Assembly (NCBI GenBank): GCA_023429825.1 | Contig: JAEZDC010000069.1 | Coordinates: 1 to 42,438, forward strand | Reading direction: 5' to 3' | Length of the DNA: 42,438 nucleotides | Source: Bacteroidota bacterium | GTDB taxonomy: Bacteria; Bacteroidota; Bacteroidia; Chitinophagales; Chitinophagaceae | Shown here: positions 33,565 through 40,326 of the stretch, piece after piece | Layout of the letters: every line of letters begins with the position of its first letter | How positions within the stretch are numbered: the stretch's first letter is position 1 | Notes under the pieces: model-generated | Databases searched by the model: none | What the model was told of the DNA's origin: nothing | Seen by the model: the letters and a program-made list of their open reading frames with translations, nothing else | Translations under genes and position numbers: made by a program

Positions 33565-34119
33565 TTAATTTTTCACATATCTTACAGAGTACCTGCATTT
33601 TTTATCAAACACATCCATCTCCATCATTTCCCGGCTTCGGGATATACCACAATACCAAGCATAACTATTGTCATTACCCCATTCTGTATTACTCCAAAAT
33701 CGTGTTTGATAATCCTTTTTAACGGGGTCACCATAGTCATCTATATATCCGCTTAGTTGTATCTGCATTGTCTCCAGCGCAGCTTTATAAAGACCAGAGC
33801 TTTCTTGCTGCAGATCTTTTATCAATTTCTCCCATTCATCCCTTGATGGTAAATGCCACCCCTTGGGAGCTGCTTTCATAGCAGCTTCGTGTGAATATAA
33901 CCTTCCATGCTCCTTACAATACGCGTTGTTGTCTTCATAGCAGGAGCTGCCTTCAATTGGTAATTGGAAATTATCCAGCATCCATGACTTGCCGCCGATA
34001 GTTATTACCCGATACTCATTACCATCTCTGCTATCAATTAGCATATCAGGTTTACTGTCTTTGTAGTCTTTATAGCTATAGAGAAAACAAAGCATTAGTA
34101 GAATTGCTATACTTCTCAT
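33565..34119 (-). CDS. Exported protein with FISUMP domain
   Basis: A 184-residue protein. The N-terminus MRSIAILLMLCFLYSY is a signal or anchor segment. The rest matches the Fibrobacter succinogenes major paralogous domain (FISUMP) pattern: SRDGNEYRVITIGGKSWMLD, then LYSHEAAM, PKGWHLPSRDEWEKLI, and a final RYSVRYVKN. FISUMP is related to the FGE/C-type-lectin-like fold, so it shares a fold class with the SUMF1-domain protein two genes upstream. I use ATG 34119, which leaves a 4-bp gap after the previous stop; the longer frame to 34158 would overlap that gene and lacks a signal-like start. Function unknown. Confidence 0.8.
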   Translation of the reverse strand: MRSIAILLMLCFLYSYKDYKDSKPDMLIDSRDGNEYRVITIGGKSWMLDNFQLPIEGSSCYEDNNAYCKEHGRLYSHEAAMKAAPKGWHLPSRDEWEKLIKDLQQESSGLYKAALETMQIQLSGYIDDYGDPVKKDYQTRFWSNTEWGNDNSYAWYCGISRSREMMEMDVFDKKCRYSVRYVKN

Positions 34120-34123
34120 AAGA

Positions 34124-35134
34124 TTATTTAAAAACAAATGAAGGTGCTGATGATCCAAATCCTTCTTGTACTGTTCTATTGATTACTGCATTTCCCTTGA
34201 AATGAACGCCATTGACCTTCCATTTTGGACATATAGTACAAAGTGCAGTACCAGAGGAGTACCAGGCATTTGCTGCTGCCACCTCTTGTGGGTTTTTTAA
34301 CGATTTACCACCGGGGCCATACATGTATACACCATACCATTTACGAAACTCGTTGGCCTTTTCACCGGATAGTAGGGTTAAATATGGCATAAGTTCTGCT
34401 TCATACGCCTCTAAAGCTTTCTTATCAGATTCGGCACTGTAAGCTGCCCATTTTTTATACAGTACATTTCTGATCACACCCACTGTGCATTCCTTTATGT
34501 CCCCTGAACCATAAATGATGAGTCCATCAGGAATCTTCAATTCTGTTGCTTTATCTAATAATGGTTTAATGGATTCTACCTTGCCTCTCAATACTGCCCT
34601 TTCACCTAATCCTATCTGCCCGTACATCGTTTTACCTTTTGCTTCTTCAAAAGCTTTGTCGATCTCTGTCATGTACATTTCAGCGTAGATATAATCCTGG
34701 ATAATGCGCTCTAATGTTTCTTTCCATTTAAAATAGTACAGGTCGTAAGCTTCCTGTATTTTTTTAGCGTGCTCTTGATATATAGGTAATGCAGCTCTCA
34801 GTTTAGGATCAGTTTCCCATTTTTCTTTAGCTAAAGGATTTTGAAAAAACTGGCAATCGGTAACGAGAAGTTGTAAAGGATTTTCTTCATCCATTAGTTT
34901 ATTAGCATTCCAGGCCTCATAAAATTTCTGGAAGCGGACTTTAGCATAGGCCAGTAATCCTGCAGTGGATAGAGCATCATCACCTTCTTCTTTAAAATCA
35001 GCTGTACAACCGGGAAGGTCTCGCCAATCTTTGGAGGTAGCATATTTCTCAGCATTTCCACAATAATTTTCGGCCTCCTGTGATGCAATTATATTTGAAA
35101 AAAAACAGCTTAATAAAAATAGCAGTGCTTTCAT
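34124..35134 (-). CDS. Exported helical protein of unknown function
   Basis: A 336-residue protein I cannot assign. It has a signal peptide (MKALLFLLSCFFSNIIA, cleavage near residue 18). The mature part is mostly charged and helical (residues about 45-165 and 185-280), with Cys at 25, 43 and 94 and later, including LCTICPKW near the C-terminus, so disulfides are possible. No lipobox or T9SS domain is visible. It lies 31 bp after the SUMF1-domain gene and 4 bp before the FISUMP gene, so it is almost certainly co-transcribed with them and probably acts in the same envelope structure or secreted complex. Confidence 0.8.
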   Translation of the reverse strand: MKALLFLLSCFFSNIIASQEAENYCGNAEKYATSKDWRDLPGCTADFKEEGDDALSTAGLLAYAKVRFQKFYEAWNANKLMDEENPLQLLVTDCQFFQNPLAKEKWETDPKLRAALPIYQEHAKKIQEAYDLYYFKWKETLERIIQDYIYAEMYMTEIDKAFEEAKGKTMYGQIGLGERAVLRGKVESIKPLLDKATELKIPDGLIIYGSGDIKECTVGVIRNVLYKKWAAYSAESDKKALEAYEAELMPYLTLLSGEKANEFRKWYGVYMYGPGGKSLKNPQEVAAANAWYSSGTALCTICPKWKVNGVHFKGNAVINRTVQEGFGSSAPSFVFK

Positions 35135-35165
35135 AAAAAGGTGTTAGGGTGAACGAATATGAGTA

Positions 35166-36686
35166 TTAGAATTGTTGGCGAACACCCCGGCCACCGAAGG
35201 CATATTCAAATCCTCCGCGTGTACCGGTTGGCATTCCTGCAGTCTGAATGTATCCGATGTATCCAAAAAAATTTGCAAACGCACCACCGCGTACACTTAT
35301 TCCTGCAGTGTTTCCATACGCGATATAGCCTGCTATATTAGGCTGGCTAATGTCATTATTCAAACAACCAGGCCAGCCGGGAACATCTGCTGAGCCCTTT
35401 CCTGGATTGTTGTTATATATTTCGCCATTGCCGAGTTTACCACTAAAACTTCTGCCAGCAGTGTTGCCTGTAGACACGGTATATTCGCCAACATTACCAC
35501 TCAACTCGAAAACACCATAATAACTAGCACCTGAATTTTTTCTGTTAGAAGTTTGCGTTCCAGCAAAACCATTACGTAATGGGCCGTTAATGGAGCTTAA
35601 AATATTTAAATAACTGTTGTTAGGCCCGGTAAAGGTTGCTGTTTCATTAGCTGTACCACTATTTTGAATGGATACCGCATTATCGTGTATTGTTGAATAG
35701 TTAGCATGTGAATTGATCAACACGTTCTCTGACCCACGGCATGCTTTTTCATATTCAAGGTCTGTCATAGGTCTTAAAGCTGCCCAATCTAAAAATGCCG
35801 CCAAATCACTCCATAATAGCCAGTTGCAAGCTACCCATTCACCATCATCAGCTTCATTAAATATATTATTGGCATTGGCGTCACATCCAACCGGGTTATT
35901 CGAATTTCCCGTTACTTCTAAAAAATTCCTTCTGGATGCATTCAATAAGGGACTTCCTGAAGTTTGATAGTTTGCAGGCGTTAATGCTGTTCTTTCTGCA
36001 TAGATTGAGTTAAACTCCAATGTAGTATTCAAAAAATCTCTATAGCCAGCCTGAGAAAGTTCATATTTCATAATATAAAAAGCACCATAGCCGCTAGGAA
36101 AATGCTGATCTAATACGCCATTTCCTCTGTAATCGTAAAGCTGGCCAATCGAGTTTCCCATCATTGGAAGATTAGGTGAACTGATTAAGTAAGGCATAGC
36201 TGCTACACCGGTTCCTCCTTCCATATATCCTACTGCATCAGCTCCACCTACATAAAATTCACCTTGTGGTATATACACCATTTCAATTCCGAAAATTTTT
36301 ATATCAAAAAGACCTGGTTGTTGCTGTACGCCTAGAACCACAGTCGTTGGGGAAATGTCTCCGATTCCATTTGCAGATCTGTATATAAAGACCCCTTTTT
36401 TATCACTGGGGGCTTCAATCGTAAGGGGAGCTGTGGTACTATTATCCGCTCCGGTCAAATTCAAATGATGCCATTCATTATTCTGGTCTTTGTATTTAAT
36501 GAATACCCATGCCGCATCATAGTTATTCGCTACTCCACCGCGCCAGCTGTTTTCCCAGGCTATGTCAAAGGAAACAGTTGTAATGGTGCCATTGACATTC
36601 GTAGAAACGTTAGAGATTTGAAGATTATTTGCTATGGCGGCGTATGAACTCCACAACAACATAAATGCAGGTAAAAGCCATTTCAT
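35166..36686 (-). CDS. Exported SUMF1/FGE-sulfatase-domain protein
   Basis: A 506-residue protein with signal peptide (residues 1-19, ending YAAIAN). Residues about 22-120 form a beta-sandwich region (TTVSFDIAWENSWR, NNYDAAWVFIKYKD). Residues about 130-506 are a formylglycine-generating-enzyme-like domain: IEMVYIPQGEFYVGG, GAFYIMKYELSQAGYRDFLN, RPMTDLEYEKACRG, YYGVFELSGNVGEYTV, SVRGGAF and a final GRGVR. The catalytic Cys pair of true FGE is not seen near the C-terminus, so it is probably a binding or structural member of the C-type-lectin-like fold rather than a sulfatase activator. It is the second gene of the five-gene exported-protein operon. Confidence 0.87.
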   Translation of the reverse strand: MKWLLPAFMLLWSSYAAIANNLQISNVSTNVNGTITTVSFDIAWENSWRGGVANNYDAAWVFIKYKDQNNEWHHLNLTGADNSTTAPLTIEAPSDKKGVFIYRSANGIGDISPTTVVLGVQQQPGLFDIKIFGIEMVYIPQGEFYVGGADAVGYMEGGTGVAAMPYLISSPNLPMMGNSIGQLYDYRGNGVLDQHFPSGYGAFYIMKYELSQAGYRDFLNTTLEFNSIYAERTALTPANYQTSGSPLLNASRRNFLEVTGNSNNPVGCDANANNIFNEADDGEWVACNWLLWSDLAAFLDWAALRPMTDLEYEKACRGSENVLINSHANYSTIHDNAVSIQNSGTANETATFTGPNNSYLNILSSINGPLRNGFAGTQTSNRKNSGASYYGVFELSGNVGEYTVSTGNTAGRSFSGKLGNGEIYNNNPGKGSADVPGWPGCLNNDISQPNIAGYIAYGNTAGISVRGGAFANFFGYIGYIQTAGMPTGTRGGFEYAFGGRGVRQQF

Positions 36687-36708
36687 AATTGGTTATTTAA
36701 GGTTGATA

Positions 36709-37836
36709 TTATTGTTTTATTATTTTTTGAGTGTGCCTATTGCCTTTAGCATCTGTTATCACTAACATATATAGTCCTGCAGGATAATCTTGAAACTGAA
36801 TTTGTTCCAACTGATTTGTCATACTTTTTTTAAACACAACCACCCCACTTGTATTAAATAGCAATATTGTTGGCTTATCAACCAACATGTTATTACTAAT
36901 TGTTACTGTAATGACTTCCTTAACAGGATTTGGATAAACGTTAAGGATTTGTACGAGGTTATCAATTTGAAGCATTGCAATAGCAGAGTAACTGTACTTT
37001 CCATTTTTATCGGCTGTCTTCAAACGATAGTACAGTATCTTGTGATTAGGAGGAAGATTTCTCTTTGCTTTCAGATCTACTTGTTGATAATACTTAACTG
37101 ATGAACTGTTGCCCGAAGCGGATTGGAATGCTATAGTAGTGAACTGAATTCCATCGAAACTTTTTTCAATCTGGAAATGGGATGTATTACTTTCTTGTAA
37201 AGTGATCCATTTAATCAATACGTCATTTTGTTTCCATTCAGTTGTAAATTTTTGCAGGCTAACCGGGAGGGGCGAAGTATTCGCTATGTGAATCATTGCA
37301 AAGCCATCACTGCTTCCACCCCTGTAAATGTTTTGAAAATTACCCAGGTTGATAGTTGAAGTAGTCAAAGATGTTTCCCCATCTCCAGTCCCGCCTTTAT
37401 ATATATTCTGAGAATTTCCTAAATCGTCAAATAATGGGGGTAATGATGTTATTCCATCTCCGCCTCCACCCTTATAAATGTTTTGGGAAGCGCCTAGATC
37501 GATAGCTGAAATTAGCAGAGATGCTATTCCGTCTCCGCTTCCGCCATTGTAAATGTTTTGGGAAGCGCCTAAATTGCCAGTTGAGATTAACAGAGATGTT
37601 ACTCCATCTCCGCTTCCACCCTTATGAAAATTTTGAGCATTCCCTAAGTCACCCGATGATTTGAGCAAAGATGCTAACCCGTCTCCACTGCCTCCTTTAT
37701 AAATGATTGCAGACGTACCAAGGTCGGCTGAAACTTTCAGCGTAACTGCGTTTCCCGCGCTGCCACCTAAAAATTGACCATTAGATAAAATGGGAATAAC
37801 AAATAATGCACAAGATAAAAAGCAGGGTTTAATCAT
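36709..37836 (-). CDS. T9SS-secreted protein with six 25-residue GGSGDG repeats
   Basis: A 375-residue protein, first gene of the five-gene operon. Signal peptide at residues 1-20. Residues 38-187 are six consecutive 25-residue repeats of the form xLGxxQNIYKGGSGDGxxSL, probably a short beta-solenoid or beta-arch stack with Gly/Asp turns. Residues about 190-290 are the beta-sandwich linker common in T9SS cargo (LQKFTTEWKQNDVLIKW, FQIEKSFDGIQF, KILYYRLKTADKNGKYSYS). Residues about 295-375 are the type IX sorting domain (ILNVYPNPVKEVITVTI, GLYMLVITDAKGN). Expected at the cell surface or outside. A TAGCTTTG promoter element lies 36 bp upstream. Confidence 0.88.
   Translation of the reverse strand: MIKPCFLSCALFVIPILSNGQFLGGSAGNAVTLKVSADLGTSAIIYKGGSGDGLASLLKSSGDLGNAQNFHKGGSGDGVTSLLISTGNLGASQNIYNGGSGDGIASLLISAIDLGASQNIYKGGGGDGITSLPPLFDDLGNSQNIYKGGTGDGETSLTTSTINLGNFQNIYRGGSSDGFAMIHIANTSPLPVSLQKFTTEWKQNDVLIKWITLQESNTSHFQIEKSFDGIQFTTIAFQSASGNSSSVKYYQQVDLKAKRNLPPNHKILYYRLKTADKNGKYSYSAIAMLQIDNLVQILNVYPNPVKEVITVTISNNMLVDKPTILLFNTSGVVVFKKSMTNQLEQIQFQDYPAGLYMLVITDAKGNRHTQKIIKQ
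37276..37725 (-). repeat. Six 75-bp coding repeats
   Basis: Encodes residues 38-187 of the preceding protein. The period is exactly 25 codons; units begin with D/N-L-G at residues 38, 63, 88, 113, 138 and 163. The last unit is the most diverged. Confidence 0.9.
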
Positions 37837-37871
37837 AATCCTTTATTAGGGCGAAGAGGAATAGGGTAACT

Positions 37872-37879
37872 CAAAGCTA
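37872..37879 (-). promoter_or_regulatory. Predicted -7 element of the exported-protein operon
   Basis: On the minus strand this reads TAGCTTTG, an exact TAnnTTTG match 36 bp before the ATG at 37836. Long T-rich tracts lie upstream, where a -33 element would be. The next four genes are spaced 22, 31, 4 and 29 bp apart without terminators, so this promoter may drive all five. Confidence 0.5.
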
Positions 37880-37947
37880 ACGTTCAAAACGAAAAAAAAG
37901 AAAAAAAATAACAGTGTTCGAACTGCATCCTGGCAACTAACAGCAAA

Positions 37948-38715
37948 TCATTTATCCAATGCATTCATCAAATGGTGCTTACCCCTCAGCATAAATTTTT
38001 TGCTCTGCTCAATTGCATCCATTACTTGTTCTAGTATCTCTTCTGCAGGGCTTGAATAATCAATTACCAATGGCTCTTTGAATTTTACTGAAAGAATGGA
38101 GCCGGTCTTTTTAAATTTCAATCCTTTTTTATTGAATGCTCTCCAAAAACCATTTATCACTACCGGAACAACTATAGGTTGTGTTTGTTTAATAATATAA
38201 GCAGTTCCTTTTCTGCCGGGAGCAAATGGTTTAGTGGTACCTTGCGGAAAGGTGATCACCCAGCTATTGTTTAAAGCTCTTTCAATTTTTCTTGTGTCAG
38301 ACGGATCAAGCCCACGCCTTACTTCTTTGCCCTCTGAACGCCAGGTTCTCTTTACTGTTAATGCACCAGCAAGTTTAAAAAGCCTGCTGATCAAGCTCCC
38401 GTTCATTGTTTCTTCAGCGGCCACATAATGAACTTTGGTAAAAGGATTGAGAAGATAGTATGGTAAACCTAAACGGTTTTCTTTCCTCCATTTTACAGCA
38501 CAAAAAATATGAAGGAACATGATGACATCAGCAAAGTATGTTTGATGATTGCTTACAAAAAGTACATTCTTCCGCGGAAGGTTTGTTATATACTCTGTCC
38601 CCTGGATCTTTATCTTGTTGATTAATACCAGCCCTGGATAGGTTACAATACCAACAATGGCGTATACGACGGATTTTACGATCCTTATTTGTTTCAGTTG
38701 GTCAAACAAGCGCAT
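37948..38715 (-). CDS. 1-acylglycerol-3-phosphate acyltransferase-like (PlsC) protein
   Basis: A 255-residue membrane-associated acyltransferase of the PlsC/LPLAT family, expected to add an acyl chain to lysophosphatidate or a related lipid. One N-terminal membrane segment (about 14-33) is followed by the active-site block FVSNHQTYFADV (H57, D63). Spacing here is H-x5-D rather than the usual H-x4-D. The second block reads FPQGTTKP (156-163) where most members have FPEGTR. Both are changes in conserved blocks, so substrate or even activity may differ. I use ATG 38715 (MRLFDQLKQI); the 20-residue extension to 38775 is not family-like. It is divergent from the SIMPL gene. Confidence 0.85.
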   Translation of the reverse strand: MRLFDQLKQIRIVKSVVYAIVGIVTYPGLVLINKIKIQGTEYITNLPRKNVLFVSNHQTYFADVIMFLHIFCAVKWRKENRLGLPYYLLNPFTKVHYVAAEETMNGSLISRLFKLAGALTVKRTWRSEGKEVRRGLDPSDTRKIERALNNSWVITFPQGTTKPFAPGRKGTAYIIKQTQPIVVPVVINGFWRAFNKKGLKFKKTGSILSVKFKEPLVIDYSSPAEEILEQVMDAIEQSKKFMLRGKHHLMNALDK

Positions 38716-38795
38716 CGTTTTGATTTGAAAGCAACAAATGTAATGTAAATAAAATGTTAAGCAACCGACCTGCAATATATGGCTTATGCAATAAT

Positions 38796-38803
38796 TACCT
38801 TTA
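38796..38803 (+). promoter_or_regulatory. Possible -7 element of the SIMPL gene
   Basis: TACCTTTA is one mismatch from TAnnTTTG, 23 bp before the ATG at 38827. The in-frame start at 38779 would lie upstream of it. Confidence 0.3.
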
Positions 38804-38826
38804 GTGCATCATTCAAAAAAAGAGAT

Positions 38827-39546
38827 ATGAAAAAGATGTTAATTGCGGCGATTGCAATTTTTAGTTTATTGAATGTTCACGCCCAGGAGAATAAGATCCA
38901 AAGAACAATCAATGTAAGTGGGTCTGCAGAAATGGAGATTGTTCCGGATGAGATTTACGTGCAGATCGATCTTAGGGAATACGAGAAGAAAGGCTCCGGC
39001 AAAGTGGATATTGAGACCATTCGAAATAAGTTTTTAAATGCCATAAAAAATATCGGCTTAACCGAAGAAGATATCAGTGTTCAAGGCTATAGTGGCTGGG
39101 ATGCAAATAATATATGGTACAATAGAAAGAAAAAGAAAGATCCTAATATGATGGCAGGGATCACTTACCTGGTTAAATTAAGCAGTACAAAAAAAATGGA
39201 TGAACTGGTTGGCAAACTCGACGATGAAGCAACGCAAAACTTTTTTATTTCGAGAGTATCACATTCTAAAATATTAGAGTATAAGAAGCAACTTAAGATA
39301 CAGGCGGTAAAAGCGGCTAAAGAAAAAGCGATCTATTTAGCTGAAGCGATTGATGCAAAGATCGGTGATCCCATAACCATTAACGAACCTAATGAAGTTG
39401 GGTTTCATCCTATGCCTATCTATAGAAAAATGGGAAATGTTGCACTCGAATCTGTTCAGAACCAGTCAGCAGATGCACCGATGAATGTAGATTTTAAAAA
39501 GATCAAGTTGCAATTTGATGTACATGTAACATTTGGTTTAAAATAA
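38827..39546 (+). CDS. Exported SIMPL (DUF541) domain protein
   Basis: A 239-residue protein. ATG 38827 begins a signal peptide (MKKMLIAAIAIFSLLNVHAQ); the upstream in-frame start at 38779 would bury it. The mature part is a SIMPL/DUF541 domain: TINVSGSAEMEIVPDEIYVQ at the start, a central KILEYKKQLKIQAVKAAKEK helix, and the final FDVHVTFGL strand. This is the BP26/YggE family, periplasmic proteins that form oligomeric rings and affect oxidative stress, though their mechanism is not settled. It stands alone between the divergent PlsC-like gene and the HAD gene. Confidence 0.9.
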   Translation: MKKMLIAAIAIFSLLNVHAQENKIQRTINVSGSAEMEIVPDEIYVQIDLREYEKKGSGKVDIETIRNKFLNAIKNIGLTEEDISVQGYSGWDANNIWYNRKKKKDPNMMAGITYLVKLSSTKKMDELVGKLDDEATQNFFISRVSHSKILEYKKQLKIQAVKAAKEKAIYLAEAIDAKIGDPITINEPNEVGFHPMPIYRKMGNVALESVQNQSADAPMNVDFKKIKLQFDVHVTFGLK

Positions 39547-39567
39547 TTCAACTTACTTCTGTTTGAT

Positions 39568-39621
39568 AAACCTTGTTTAAAGGGTCACAGCAATATCTTT
39601 GCAGCCTTTTAAGCAAGGTTT
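39568..39621 (+). promoter_or_regulatory. Promoter of the HAD gene within a long inverted repeat
   Basis: TTG (39573-39575), an 18-bp spacer and TATCTTTG (39594-39601) form the best Bacteroidota-type promoter in the window. They lie inside an inverted repeat: the left arm at 39568-39583 (AAACCTTGTTTAAAGG) pairs with the right arm at 39605-39621 (CCTTTTAAGCAAGGTTT), with one mismatch and one indel. The right arm ends at the base before the ATG at 39622. Confidence 0.65.
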
Positions 39622-40281
39622 ATGCATTTGAATACAGTGATATTTGATATGGATGGAGTACTTATTGACAGTGAACCATTATGGGCTGAAGCAGCAGATG
39701 AAGTTTTTAATTTATACGGCGTTTCCCTTAGTAAAGAACAATACAACTCCACAACAGGCTTACGAACGAAAGAATTTGTAGAGTGGTGGTTCAGGTATTT
39801 CAAAATAGGGGAGGATGAATTGATAAAAGCAGAAAAAAGGATCGTAGACTCAGTAATAAAGAAGGTAGAAACCAATGGTACAGTGATGCCGGGTGTAGAC
39901 CACATTTTCAATTTTTTTCTTCAAAAGGACTTTAAAATAGGGTTGGCTTCTTCATCCCCAATGGAATTAATAGATCTTGTTGTGAGGATGACTGGAATCG
40001 AGGAATTTTTGAGTGCAGTTTCATCTGCTGAAGAATTACCTTATGGGAAACCTCATCCAATGGTGTATTTAAAGTGCGCAGAAACATTAGGAAGTGAACC
40101 AACAGAGTGTATTTGTTTTGAGGATTCATTTAATGGCATGATCGCTGCGAAAGCTGCTAAAATGAAATGTATCGTGGTCCCGCATCAATCACAATTGAAA
40201 GATGCAAAATGGGGTGCTGCGGATCTGAAGTTATCTTCATTGCAAAATTTTAATGAACTGCATTTTAAATTAATGCAATAA
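39622..40281 (+). CDS. HAD-superfamily phosphatase (YniC/HxpB-like)
   Basis: A 219-residue cytosolic phosphatase. HAD motif I is FDMDGVLIDSEPLW (nucleophile D9, acid D11), motif II is the LASSSP serine region, motif III is the Lys in GKPHP, and motif IV is CFEDSFNG. A four-helix cap (about 17-85) places it with beta-phosphoglucomutase and hexitol or 2-deoxyglucose-6-phosphatases. The TTGLRTKEFVEWW cap segment resembles E. coli YniC/HxpB. The substrate is probably a small sugar phosphate. It has its own promoter and terminator. Confidence 0.92.
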   Translation: MHLNTVIFDMDGVLIDSEPLWAEAADEVFNLYGVSLSKEQYNSTTGLRTKEFVEWWFRYFKIGEDELIKAEKRIVDSVIKKVETNGTVMPGVDHIFNFFLQKDFKIGLASSSPMELIDLVVRMTGIEEFLSAVSSAEELPYGKPHPMVYLKCAETLGSEPTECICFEDSFNGMIAAKAAKMKCIVVPHQSQLKDAKWGAADLKLSSLQNFNELHFKLMQ

Positions 40282-40307
40282 AAAAATCCTGCACCTGCAG
40301 GATTTTT
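40280..40307. terminator. Bidirectional terminator
   Basis: A perfect 11-bp stem (AAAAATCCTGC at 40282-40292 with GCAGGATTTTT at 40297-40307), loop ACCT, A-run before and T-run after. It lies between the convergent HAD and TSP3-repeat genes and can serve both. Confidence 0.88.
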
Positions 40308-40326
40308 AAGCTTGTAATATTAAGTG

